Of a stretch of DNA of 64,000 nucleotides, positions 54,053 to 62,833 are shown one piece after another. The notes under the pieces are model-generated. The model saw nothing but the letters and a program-made list of their open reading frames with translations, was not told where the DNA came from and ran no database searches. Every line of letters begins with the position of its first letter. Position 1 is the stretch's first letter. Source of the DNA: VAZQ01 sp963758945. GTDB taxonomy: Bacteria; Pseudomonadota; Alphaproteobacteria; Rhizobiales; Xanthobacteraceae. Both the position numbers and the translations under genes were made by a program. The stretch is taken from the NCBI GenBank assembly GCA_963758945.1, contig CAVWXY010000008.1, positions 153,262 through 217,261 of the forward strand, given 5' to 3'.

Positions 54053-55024
54053 ATGGTCGACGTATCGAGACGCGGCGCGCTCATCGGCGTCGTCGCGCTG
54101 CTTGCGCTCCTGCCATGCGACGCGGCGTTTGCGCTCGACAAGGTCAGGCTCGGCAAGGCGGTGCCCAACTCCTTCGCCTTCGCCGCGACCGAGGTCGGGA
54201 TCGACGCCAAGATTTTCGAGCAGGAAGGGATCGAGATCGAGGTCACGAGCTTCCGCGGCGACGCGCAGCTCCAGCAGGCGCTCGCCGCCGGCAGCCTCGA
54301 CGTGGGGCTGGGCTCCGGGCCCGGTCTCGGCTTCCGCGCCAAGGGCGCGCCGGCGATCGGGGTCGCCGCCATGTACGGGCCGCCGGCCAACCTCGCGCTG
54401 GTGCTGCCCCTCGACACCCCGGTCAAGAGCGTGGGCGATCTCAAGGGCAAGCGCATCGGGGTGACCACGGCGGGCTCGCTCACGGACTGGCTGGTGCGCG
54501 AGCTCTCGCGCCAGCAGGGCTGGGGCAGCGATGGCATTCGGATCCTGGCGCTCGGCGCGATGCAGGCGCGGCTCGCGGCCATCCAGCGCGGCGAGCTCGA
54601 CGGCATGGTGATCGAGGCGGCGACCGGCTACGACCTGGAGGAGGCGGGCAAGGCCAGAAACTTCCTCCTGTTCGGCGATATCGCGAAGGATTTCTACACC
54701 CACGTGATCTTCGCGACCGACGACATGATCGAGACGCGGCCGGAGCTGTTACGCCGCTTCCTGCGCGGCTGGTTCAAGACCATCGCCTTCGTGAAGGCGA
54801 ACAAGGATTTCGTCGTTGCGACCGCGGCCAGGACCATCGCGGTCAGGCCCGGCATCGCCGCCAAGATCTACGACGCCCAGGTGGCTGGCTTCTCGACCGA
54901 CGGCGCCTGGAGCCCGGCGGCGATCGACGTGATCAGGCATTCGCTCAAGGAGCTCGGCATTCTCCCGACCGTGCCGGAGGCGAAGGCGATCTACAATGAC
55001 ACGTTCGTCCCGGTGAAGTTCTGA
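54053..55024 (+). CDS. Orphan NMT1-type ABC binding protein
   Basis: A 323-residue receptor with a signal peptide to about residue 27 (CDAAFALDK). Family segments are FAATEVGIDAKIFEQEGIEI, AAGSLDVGLGSGPG and DLKGKRIGVTTAGSLTDWL. It has the SsuA/TauA/NMT1 fold. No permease or ATPase gene is adjacent, so it must borrow one or the partners lie outside the window. Its 5-base spacing from hyuA suggests its ligand is the hydantoinase substrate. Confidence 0.87.
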   Translation: MVDVSRRGALIGVVALLALLPCDAAFALDKVRLGKAVPNSFAFAATEVGIDAKIFEQEGIEIEVTSFRGDAQLQQALAAGSLDVGLGSGPGLGFRAKGAPAIGVAAMYGPPANLALVLPLDTPVKSVGDLKGKRIGVTTAGSLTDWLVRELSRQQGWGSDGIRILALGAMQARLAAIQRGELDGMVIEAATGYDLEEAGKARNFLLFGDIAKDFYTHVIFATDDMIETRPELLRRFLRGWFKTIAFVKANKDFVVATAARTIAVRPGIAAKIYDAQVAGFSTDGAWSPAAIDVIRHSLKELGILPTVPEAKAIYNDTFVPVKF

Positions 55025-55029
55025 CTGCC

Positions 55030-57078
55030 TTGAGCATCGTCGGCATCGATATCGGCGGGACCTTCACCGACCTCGTCGGCTTTCAGGCCGGCGCTATCGT
55101 CACCTCGAAATGCTCGACCGTGCCGGCCGATCCGACCGAAGGCGCGGCGGAAGCGCTGCGCATCGCCGGCTGCGACGTGGCGGCCATGGACGAGCTGCTG
55201 CATGGCTCCACCATTGCCATCAACACCGTGCTCGAGCGGCGCGGCGCCAGGACCGCGCTGATCACGACCGCAGGTTTCCGCGACGTCTACGCCATCGGGC
55301 GCGGCAACCGGCCGGACGCCTTCAACCTGTTCTTCCATCGCCCGCGGCCGCTGGTGCCGCGCGAGCTCACCTTCGAGGTTGCCGAGCGCATGAATGCCGC
55401 CGGCGAGGTGCTCGTCCCGCTCGAGCCCGCAGCCGTCGAAAGCCTGGGTCGCCGGCTCATGACGCTCGGCGTCGAGGCGGTGGCGGTGTGCTTTCTCCAT
55501 TCCTATGCCAATCCGGCGCACGAGGCCGCGGCCGGCGCGGTGCTGCGGCGCCGTTTCCCCGCGCTGTTCGTGACGCTGAGCCACGAGATCCTGCGCGAAT
55601 TCCGCGAATACGAGCGCACCTCGACCACGGTGCTCAACGCCTTCGTCGGTCCGCGCGTCGACCACTATCTCGGCCGGTTCGAAGGCTTCGCGCAAACGGC
55701 GCGCTTTGCCGGCAAGATCGCGATCATGCGCTCGAACGGCGGCACGATGTCGATCGCGCAGGCGCGGCGCGAGCCGGTGGCGATGATGGAATCGGGCCCG
55801 GTCGCCGGGATGATCGGCGCCGCGCGGCTGGCCGATCTCCTCGGGGTCGAGCGCGCAATCGGCTTCGACATGGGCGGCACCACGGCCAAGTGCACGCTGA
55901 TCACCGGCGGCGTCGCGCCGATCGAGGAGGGCTACGTGATCGGCGACCGCTTCAGCGGCCAGCCGATGCAATTGCCGGTCGTCGACATCGTCGAGGTCGG
56001 CGCCGGCGGCGGCTCGATCGCCTGGTGCGACGCGGGCGGCGGCCTGCACGTCGGCCCGGTGAGCGCCGGCGCCGATCCGGGGCCCGCCTGCTACGGCCGC
56101 GGCGGGCAGGAGCCGGCCGTGACCGACGCCGACCTCGTGCTCGGCCGGCTCAACGGCGAGCGCTTTCTCGGCGGCCGCATGACGCTCGATCGCGTACCGG
56201 CGGAAGCCGCCATCGGCCGCATCGGGCGAACGCTGGGCCTCGGCGCCATGGCGACGGCGCTCGGCATCACCACCATCGCCGACGGCGCCATGTCGCTGGC
56301 GGTGCGCGCGGTGTCGGTCGATCGCGGCATCGATCCGCGCGATACCGCGCTGATCGCCTTCGGCGGCGCCGGCCCGCTCCACGCCGTCGCCATCGCGCGC
56401 GAGATTGCGATCCCGCGCGTGGTCGTTCCCAAGCTGCCCGGCAACTTCTCCGCGCTCGGCATGCTGATGGCGCAATGGCGCCACGATTACGTGCGCACGC
56501 TGATCGGCCAGCTCGGGGAAATCGACGCGGCCGACGCGGCGCGCGCCTTCGCCGAGCTGCGTGGCGCCGGCGAGGAGGCGCTCGCGCGCGACCGTCTCGC
56601 GCGCGGCCGTTTCGATTTCGCCGCCGATCTGCGCTACCGCGGGCAGGAGCACACCATCGCCATCCCCGTCGCCGGTGCGGACGATCTGACCGGGGACGCC
56701 CGAGCCGCGCGGTTGCGATTCGACGAGCAACACCACCGTCGCTACGGTCATGCCGCGCCGGATCAGTCGATCGAAATCGTCAATCTGCGGCTCGTCGTCA
56801 CGGTGCCGCGCATGGAGGATGTGATTGCACGCTGGCTGTCGGCGCCGTGGGCGCCTGGTGAAGCCGCATCCGAGCAGCGCCGGGCGGTCGTATTCGACGA
56901 TCCCGAGCGATCCGCTCGAGACGCGCGTCCTGTGGCGGCCGGGCTGGCGGCGGGCAGCGAGATCGTGGGACCGGCGGTGATCGAGGAGCCGAATTCGACC
57001 ACGCTCGTCGGGCCTGGCGACCGCGCCGTGATCGATGCGAGCGGGCATATCATCGTGACGCTGGCGGAGCGGGAGTGA
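55030..57078 (+). CDS. hyuA: ATP-dependent hydantoinase/oxoprolinase subunit A
   Basis: A 682-residue ASKHA-fold subunit that hydrolyses cyclic amides (N-methylhydantoin, 5-oxoproline or acetophenone-carboxylase-like reactions) with ATP, together with HyuB. The first nucleotide motif is GIDIGGTFTD near residue 5, and the second is GFDMGGTTAK at 278-287. The C-terminal LVGPGDRAVIDASG is also typical. The TTG start at 55030 lacks a good ribosome site, but the homology begins there. Its partner hyuB follows after 106 bases and is heavily damaged, so HyuA may lack its partner unless another copy exists. Confidence 0.9.
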   Translation: MSIVGIDIGGTFTDLVGFQAGAIVTSKCSTVPADPTEGAAEALRIAGCDVAAMDELLHGSTIAINTVLERRGARTALITTAGFRDVYAIGRGNRPDAFNLFFHRPRPLVPRELTFEVAERMNAAGEVLVPLEPAAVESLGRRLMTLGVEAVAVCFLHSYANPAHEAAAGAVLRRRFPALFVTLSHEILREFREYERTSTTVLNAFVGPRVDHYLGRFEGFAQTARFAGKIAIMRSNGGTMSIAQARREPVAMMESGPVAGMIGAARLADLLGVERAIGFDMGGTTAKCTLITGGVAPIEEGYVIGDRFSGQPMQLPVVDIVEVGAGGGSIAWCDAGGGLHVGPVSAGADPGPACYGRGGQEPAVTDADLVLGRLNGERFLGGRMTLDRVPAEAAIGRIGRTLGLGAMATALGITTIADGAMSLAVRAVSVDRGIDPRDTALIAFGGAGPLHAVAIAREIAIPRVVVPKLPGNFSALGMLMAQWRHDYVRTLIGQLGEIDAADAARAFAELRGAGEEALARDRLARGRFDFAADLRYRGQEHTIAIPVAGADDLTGDARAARLRFDEQHHRRYGHAAPDQSIEIVNLRLVVTVPRMEDVIARWLSAPWAPGEAASEQRRAVVFDDPERSARDARPVAAGLAAGSEIVGPAVIEEPNSTTLVGPGDRAVIDASGHIIVTLAERE

Positions 57079-57184
57079 TGCTCGTATCAAATGCCTCCGA
57101 CCACCGCGGCCTAGTAGTGGAGACAGTGAGCGAGCGGCACACTCCGCGGCGCGGTGAGCAGATGGACCGCAAGAAAGCCCCGCG

Positions 57185-58886
57185 ATGAAACCCAGCCCCA
57201 TCACCGTCGAGGTCGTGCGCAACGCCATCATCGCCTATGCCGACGAGATGGCGAACGGCGCTGTGCAAGTCCGCCTACAACATGATGATCTACGAGGTGC
57301 GCGACTTCTGCTGCGGCCTGATCGACGCCGCACGGCCGCATGATCTCGCAGAACCGGGGCGGCCTGCCGATCTTCCTCGCCGACCTCGGCGTCGCGGTGG
57401 AGGACGGCATCGAACGCTATGGTCTCGACCGGCTTCGCGCCCGGCGACGTCGTCATCATGAACCACGGCCGACGTGTGCGGCCAGCATCTCAACAATGTC
57501 GTGGTCTACGCGCCCTGCTTCCACGACGGCGAGGTGGTCGCCTTCGCCGCCAACCGCGCCCATTGGGTCGACATCGGCGGCATGCGGCAGGGCTTCGGCT
57601 CGGTCGAGACCACCGAGATCTACCAGGAGGGGCTGCAGATCCGCTCGCTGAAGATCTACGAGGCCGGCAAGCGCAACGAGACGCTGTGGCAGATCATCGC
57701 GACAATGTGCGCTATCCCCGAGGCCGCGCTCGGCGATCTGCGCGCCCAGATCGCCTGCTGCCAGCTCGGCGTGCGCCGCTACGGCGAGCTGCATCGCGCG
57801 CTACGGGCGCGAGACGGTCGAGGCCTGCATCCACGCGGTCTGGGACGCCGACCGACCGCGAGGTGCGCGCCTTCGTGGCGAAAATTCCCGACGGCAACGT
57901 ACGAGGCGGAGAGCTTCCTCGACAACGACGGCCGCAGGCTCGATGTGAAGCTGCGCGTCAAGGTCAAGGTGGTGATCGACGGCTAGCGCATGACCGTCGA
58001 TTTCTCGCAGATGAACGAGCAGGTGCCGGGGCCGACTCAATTCCGGCTATTCCGGCGGCATGGCGGCGGCGCGCGTCGCGTTCAAGGCGCTGACCTCAGG
58101 CGCGAGCGCGCCGGTCAACGAAGGGTCGTTTCCGCCCGCTCGAGCTCGTCCTGCCGGAAGGAACGATCCTCAATGCCAAATGGCCGGCCGCGCTCGGCCT
58201 ATGGAGCATTCCGCTGCCGACCGTGATCGACATGATCCTCAAGGCGCTGGCGCCCGCGCTGCCGCAGCGCATCCCGGCCGCGCATAAGGGCGACATGGGC
58301 GGCTGCTCCATTCTTCGGCTTCCGGCCGGACGGGCGGCGGTTCCTGCTGATGAACATCTTCGGCGGCGGCTGGGGTGGACGGCCGCACGAGGACGGCGAG
58401 TCCGCCTCGGTGTCGATCTGCCAGGGCGACGTGCGCAACGCGCCGATCGAGCTGCAGGAGATCCAATACCCGTTCCTGATCGAGCGTTTCGCGTTGCGCA
58501 GCGATTCCGGCGGCGCCGGCAAGCATCGCGGCGGGCTCGGCGTCGACCTGACCTACCGCGCGCTGCAGAACTGCATCGCCAACATGAATTGCGATCGCAC
58601 CAAGGACCCGCCCTGGGGACTGCATGGAGGCAAGCCCGGCGCGGTCAACGAAGCCGTGCTCGTGCGCGGCGACGGCAGCACGCGCAACCTGCTCAAGGAA
58701 ACCGGCGTCGCGCTCGAGCCGGGCGACCGGCTCACTTTCCTCACCGCCGGGGGCGGCGGCTGGGGCGAGGCGCGCGAGCGCGACCGCCGCGAGATCGAGC
58801 GCGACGTCGCCGCCGGCTATGTCACGCCGGAAGCGGCCCGGCGCGACTACGGCGATGCGCCGGCAGGCGCGAGCGCGGCGGAGTAG
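57185..58886 (+). pseudogene. hyuB: ATP-dependent hydantoinase/oxoprolinase subunit B, shattered by frameshifts
   Basis: Recognisable HyuB pieces lie in all three forward frames in the right order: MKPSPITVEVVRNAIIAYAD, CKSAYNMMIYEVRDFCCG, MISQNRGGLPIFLADLGV, CGQHLNNVVVYAPCFHDGE, IHAVWD, REVRAFVAKIPDGN, ESFLDNDGRRLDVKL, MTVDFSQMNEQVPGP and LELVLPEGTILNA. From 58350 to the stop one frame is intact (MNIFGGGWGGRPHEDG to the end). I count at least eight frame changes in the first 1.2 kb, plus an in-frame TAG at about 57984. Neighbouring genes on both sides are intact. Either this gene is decaying or the local sequence is poor. Confidence 0.8.
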
Positions 58887-58889
58887 GCG

Positions 58890-59990
58890 ATGACGCTGGC
58901 GGAGGAACGGCGCCGCCGGATGCTCGCGGCCATGGCCGAGGCCGGGATCGACGAGATGGTGCTCTACGGCAACGCCTGGCAGGGCGACTACCTGCGCTAC
59001 GCCGCCGATTTCGGCATCCTCGAAGGCCACGGCATCGCGCTGGTGTCGTCCGACGGCGCGACCGAGCTGTTTCTCGACAGCGCGACCGAAGCCGAGCGCG
59101 CCGAGGCTGAGGCGCCCGGGACGACGATCCACTTCGCCGCGGATATCGGCCGCGCCGTGGGCGCGCGGCTCGATCGCGTTGCCAATCATCGCCTCGCCGC
59201 CGCGCCGCGCCGGATGCTGCCGAGCCGGCTCGTCGACCGGAGCGGCAGCTTCGCGCTGGAAGACGGCACGGCGCTGCTCGACCGGCTGCTGATGCACAAG
59301 TCGCCGGCGGAGACCGCCGTGCTGCGGCGCGCGGCGCAGCTGGCGGACGACGCCTATGGTGTGTTTCGCGCTGCCGTCAAACCCGGCCGTCGGCAATACG
59401 AGCTGGTGGCGGATGTCGAGGCCTATCTGCGCAGCCGGGGTTGTCCGGACAATTTCATGATCATCGGCTCGGGCGGCAAGGACGTGCTCGGCATGACGCC
59501 GCCGTCGGATCGCCGTATCGCCGCCGGTGACCTGGTGACGACCGAGCTCACGCCGGCGGTCGAAGGCTATTTCGTTCAGATTTGCCGCACGCTGGTGGTG
59601 GGCGCTGCGAGCGAGCCGCAGCGGCGCGCGTTCGACGTCTTCCGGCAGGCTCTGGATGCGGGCATCGCGGCGGCGCGGCCCGGCGCCGCGGCCGCCGATG
59701 TCGCGCGCGCCGAAAATGACGTGTTTCGCAGATACGGGCTCGGCGATTACGTCACCAGCCGGTGGACGCGCGTGCGCGGCCATGGTCTCGGGCTGTTCTG
59801 CGATTCGAAGCCGCACCTGCTCGAGGACGTCGACACGCCGCTCGTGCCGGGCATGGCGCTGATCGTACACCCCAACACCTATCATCCCGAGGTCGGCTAT
59901 ATCGTGCTTGGCGACGCGGTGGTGGTGACCGACGGCGGCGTCGAGGTGCTGTGCAAGACGCCGCGCGAGCTGTTCGAGGTCGCAGCGTGA
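58890..59990 (+). CDS. M24-fold (creatinase/prolidase-like) protein lacking metal ligands
   Basis: A 366-residue pita-bread-fold protein with a creatinase N-domain (1-125) and a C-domain. Compared with Xaa-Pro peptidases, the five metal ligands are mostly replaced: Glu219 and Gln230 where two Asp are expected, His298 kept (GHGLGL), His327 for Glu and Gly341 for Glu. This favours a metal-independent creatinase-like activity on a guanidino or ureido compound rather than peptide cleavage. It starts 4 bases after the hyuB stop, so it belongs to the hydantoinase operon. Confidence 0.82.
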   Translation: MTLAEERRRRMLAAMAEAGIDEMVLYGNAWQGDYLRYAADFGILEGHGIALVSSDGATELFLDSATEAERAEAEAPGTTIHFAADIGRAVGARLDRVANHRLAAAPRRMLPSRLVDRSGSFALEDGTALLDRLLMHKSPAETAVLRRAAQLADDAYGVFRAAVKPGRRQYELVADVEAYLRSRGCPDNFMIIGSGGKDVLGMTPPSDRRIAAGDLVTTELTPAVEGYFVQICRTLVVGAASEPQRRAFDVFRQALDAGIAAARPGAAAADVARAENDVFRRYGLGDYVTSRWTRVRGHGLGLFCDSKPHLLEDVDTPLVPGMALIVHPNTYHPEVGYIVLGDAVVVTDGGVEVLCKTPRELFEVAA

Positions 59991-59997
59991 GGGGGCG

Positions 59998-61056
59998 ATG
60001 CGACGCGGCCTGATCTCCCGCTCGCAGGCGGAGCTGCCCGACGCCGTGCTCGAGGCGCGCATTGCGCGCGTGCACGCGGCGATGGGCGACGCCGGTCTCG
60101 ATGCGCTCCTCGTCTACACCAACAATACCCGCCCGGCCGGCGTCTCCTGGCTCACGGGCTTCGTGCCTTATTGGTCGGAGGCATTGCTGGTGCTGCCGCG
60201 CGATCGCGAGCCGGTGCTGGTGGTCGCGCTGACCTATCGCGTCAAGAGCTGGATCGAGCGCACCAGCCACGTCGCCGAGGTGATCCACAGCCCGCACATC
60301 GGGCTCGAAGCGGCGCGGTTGATCGCGGCGCAAAAAGCCGACGCGGCGGTCGGGATCGTCGATCGCGACGGTCTCGCCGCCGGCATCGTCGATGAGATGC
60401 GTGCGGGCGGCCCGCGCCTGAGCTTGCGCGATGCGAGCGGTCTCTTCGCGGCGCTGCGCGGCGAGGCCGATCCGGCGGAGATCGCGCTCGCAGCGAAAGC
60501 CGCGACGATTGCGCGGCACGCGCTGGGGAAGGCGTCCGCACGGGACGCGGGTCTCGGGGACATCGTCGCCGCGGTCGAGGGAGCAGCGCGCGGGCAGGGC
60601 GCGGAGGAGGTCTATATCGCCGCCGCCGCCGACCTCGCGCGCGACCGCCGGCTCGTGCGCGTCGAGGGGGAGATCGCCTTGGGCGAAAGCTTCGCGCTGC
60701 GCCTCACGGTTGCCTACAAGGGAAGTTGGATCCGCCTCGCCCGGACCTTCAGGCGCGACGGCGCTGCGACGCCCGACGCGGCGGCGGCGGCGCGGCTCGC
60801 CATGGCCGTTGCTGAGCTGCCGAGCGCGCGCGGTTTCGCCCCGTTTTCATCCTGGCTGGTGGAGGGCTGCCGGATCGCGCAGCCGCTCGAGCCGTTGATG
60901 GGCTCGCGGGTGAGCGAACCACATCCGCCGCGGCCGAGGGCGCTGGTCTCGGTACAGGCGAGCTGCGAAATCGACGGCCAGCCAATTCTTCTCGCCGCGC
61001 CCGCCTTGCTCGGCGGACGCGGCGAGGCTGCAGCCTTGCTCCTCGGCCCGTTCTAG
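59998..61056 (+). CDS. Second M24/creatinase-N-fold protein
   Basis: A 352-residue protein with a clear creatinase N-domain (LVYTNNTRPAGVSWLTGFVPYW). Its C-domain is shortened and shows no recognisable metal-site motif; it has ALRLTVAYKGSWIRLARTF where catalytic segments should be. It follows the first M24 protein by 7 bases. The pair may form a heterodimer in which one subunit is non-catalytic. The function is otherwise unknown. Confidence 0.75.
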   Translation: MRRGLISRSQAELPDAVLEARIARVHAAMGDAGLDALLVYTNNTRPAGVSWLTGFVPYWSEALLVLPRDREPVLVVALTYRVKSWIERTSHVAEVIHSPHIGLEAARLIAAQKADAAVGIVDRDGLAAGIVDEMRAGGPRLSLRDASGLFAALRGEADPAEIALAAKAATIARHALGKASARDAGLGDIVAAVEGAARGQGAEEVYIAAAADLARDRRLVRVEGEIALGESFALRLTVAYKGSWIRLARTFRRDGAATPDAAAAARLAMAVAELPSARGFAPFSSWLVEGCRIAQPLEPLMGSRVSEPHPPRPRALVSVQASCEIDGQPILLAAPALLGGRGEAAALLLGPF

Positions 61057-61066
61057 GCGGCGGGTC

Positions 61067-61675
61067 TCAAGCGGCCCTGGGTGTCTGCGGCGCGCTGGTG
61101 GCGGCACTGCGTGCATGCAGGGCCATCGCAATCAGCGCCGAGCCGCCGAACAGCATGTTGATGCCGACCAGCAATCCGAGCGCCCACACCGCCGTGCCAG
61201 GCAGCCCGACCAGGATGATGCCGGCCAGGATGAGATCGATGATGCCGCTCGCCAGCATCCAGCCCCACCGCCCCGAGAGCTCCTTCTTGTGCTCGAGCGC
61301 ATACATGATTGAGAGCACGCCTTCGATTGTGAAGAATACGATCAGCAGCAAGGTGAGCGAAACGGCGCCGCTGATCGGCCATGCCAGCAGCACGATGCCG
61401 GCGGCGACGGCCAAGACCGCCGAGAGCAGCGACCACCAGAATCCCGGAGCCTGCCGCGCCCAGAACGTGGTGAACAGCCCCACGACCCCGCTGATGAGGA
61501 ACAGCCAGCCCAGGAAAAGCGTGAAGGCGATGGTGGCGAGCGGCGGAACGATGATCGCCAAGATGCCCAGCACAACCAAGACAATTCCTTCGATCAAGAA
61601 CAAGACCCAATGCTCGCGCACCGATTGCGCAAGCGCGCGCTGCAGCGGATTAACGTCTCCCGGGTTCGTTGACAT
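61067..61675 (-). CDS. HdeD/DUF308-family membrane protein
   Basis: A 202-residue inner-membrane protein with six helices in three similar pairs, as in HdeD (acid-resistance membrane protein) and DUF308. ATG 61675 has AGGAGG 6 bases upstream. A longer open frame to 61996 lacks homology. HdeD-like genes in rhizobia are often part of the general stress response, but I see no good EcfG promoter here. It converges with the M24 gene with 10 bases between stops. Confidence 0.85.
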   Translation of the reverse strand: MSTNPGDVNPLQRALAQSVREHWVLFLIEGIVLVVLGILAIIVPPLATIAFTLFLGWLFLISGVVGLFTTFWARQAPGFWWSLLSAVLAVAAGIVLLAWPISGAVSLTLLLIVFFTIEGVLSIMYALEHKKELSGRWGWMLASGIIDLILAGIILVGLPGTAVWALGLLVGINMLFGGSALIAMALHARSAATSAPQTPRAA

Positions 61676-62166
61676 GTCAGACCTCCTAGCCGTGGTTGCG
61701 CTTACGCCGGAAATTCCAACATGAACGCGCGACGCGAATATAACCGCTCCGCGGCATGAGCGCCACGCCGCAGATGCTACGTGCACAGTGGCGCAGGGGG
61801 AGCGTTCGAGTTGATAAGGGAGCAGCGGGCGGTGACGACGGCGCGAGTTTGACATGGCCCGGGCGAGCGGTCGGCGTATACGTTGCGACGATTCGCCCCT
61901 TCCCGCGGCCGTGCGTAGGTGCGTCGAGGTCGAGCCCGAGCGGCCGGGCCGCCCCGCCAGTCGACCTTGTGGCGGGACGCCAAAGCAGGTGTCCAAGCTG
62001 AGGCTTCGACCGCTCCAGCTGCAAGAGGTCCGGGAATTGAGTGCTGCGGATTAGCGTGATCTAAACGCCGCCTAAAACCAGGAACGAGACGCGGCGCTAG
62101 CAGAATGGCGCTAGCGGAATAAGGGGCGAAGGCGATGCTGGGAGCGCGCGGGCTGGCGCGCCGGCC
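61676..62166. other. 491-base gap without a recognisable gene
   Basis: The gap lies between the HdeD-like start and the stop of the small membrane ORF, both on the minus strand. It holds the HdeD ribosome site at its left edge and a short direct repeat GGCGCTAGC at about 62090-62114. No open frame here resembles a known protein and no RNA structure stands out. Confidence 0.5.
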
Positions 62167-62304
62167 TCACCAGCCCTCGAGCCAATGGGCGATGTCGTAG
62201 ACGAGCGCGGCCACCACGCAAGCGGCAAGTGCGCCCCATAGAACGCCCAACAGCACGACGGCATTCGCGCGCTGCATGAATTCCTTATCTACGAGGTGGG
62301 CCAT
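62167..62304 (-). CDS. Small membrane protein (45 residues)
   Basis: A 45-residue ORF from ATG 62304, MAHLVDKEFMQRANAVV, then one hydrophobic helix (VLLGVLWGALAACVVAALVY) and a short tail. GAGGG lies upstream. It is in the same frame as the DUF1328-like ORF, which now reads into it because its own stop was lost. I cannot name a function. Confidence 0.5.
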   Translation of the reverse strand: MAHLVDKEFMQRANAVVLLGVLWGALAACVVAALVYDIAHWLEGW

Positions 62305-62691
62305 GGTCGCCCTCTTCGAATCGCCCCTCCCAGCGCTCCCATCTAGGCGCGCGCTGCCGGGCAGGAAAGTCCTCCTACCGCAAACCAGAGTTGCAAACCC
62401 CGCGTAGCTCATCCGGGCGTTTATGCCGGCTTTATTCCCTGCACAACATTCCCTGCACAACGCGGGGGCAGCCGTCATGAGAACGGATGCGGCGGTCGCC
62501 TGGCTGATTAGATAGGCAAAGCCCAGGAGCGCGAGGAAGACGAGAAAGAACAGCGCGAACAGGACAAGCGAGATTCGCCTGGCGATCCGCGAAACGTTGG
62601 TCAGGCCGAATGCGCCCGCAATGAGCGAAATGACGAGAAAAATGACGGCATATTTGAATATGACGGACCTCCCGTCGGGCTTGATCGGCAT
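62167..62691 (-). CDS. DUF1328-like small membrane protein, now fused to the next ORF by stop loss
   Basis: The frame begins MPIKPDGRSVIFKYAVIFLV and contains two hydrophobic helices (FLVISLIAGAFGL and SLVLFALFFLVFLALLGFAY), like the roughly 55-residue DUF1328 stress proteins. Family members start at the position of Ile (codon ATA at 62661), which has GGGAGG exactly 6 bases upstream. The normal start codon thus seems altered, and ATG 62691 is an alternative. A tandem 14-base duplication (62434-62461) destroys a TAA stop, so the ORF runs on to 62167. The real product may be 70-80 residues or the longer fusion. Confidence 0.5.
   Translation of the reverse strand: MPIKPDGRSVIFKYAVIFLVISLIAGAFGLTNVSRIARRISLVLFALFFLVFLALLGFAYLISQATAASVLMTAAPALCRECCAGNKAGINARMSYAGFATLVCGRRTFLPGSARLDGSAGRGDSKRATMAHLVDKEFMQRANAVVLLGVLWGALAACVVAALVYDIAHWLEGW
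62434..62461. repeat. Tandem duplication of a 14-base unit
   Basis: ATTCCCTGCACAAC occurs twice in direct succession. Removing one copy puts a TAA stop in the DUF1328-like frame (minus strand: TGC AGG GAA TAA). Fourteen bases is not a multiple of three, so the duplication shifts the frame and erases the stop. Confidence 0.85.
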
Positions 62692-62833
62692 GATCAACCG
62701 GCTTGCACCGCTTTTTCGTTCGCGCAGGGTCGGGCGTCGATGCCGCTCACAGCGCGCCGGGCGCATGCCGTGACAGTCTCGTTCGCGATTGCTAGGAAGT
62801 TTGGTCCACTACCATCGAAGGGGAGGAAGCCGC

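Noticed and set aside
62692..62833. Possible EcfG-type stress promoter (CGAAC ... GGTT) before the DUF1328-like ORF
   Set aside because: The first half has a mismatch and the spacing is 18 bases instead of 16-17.
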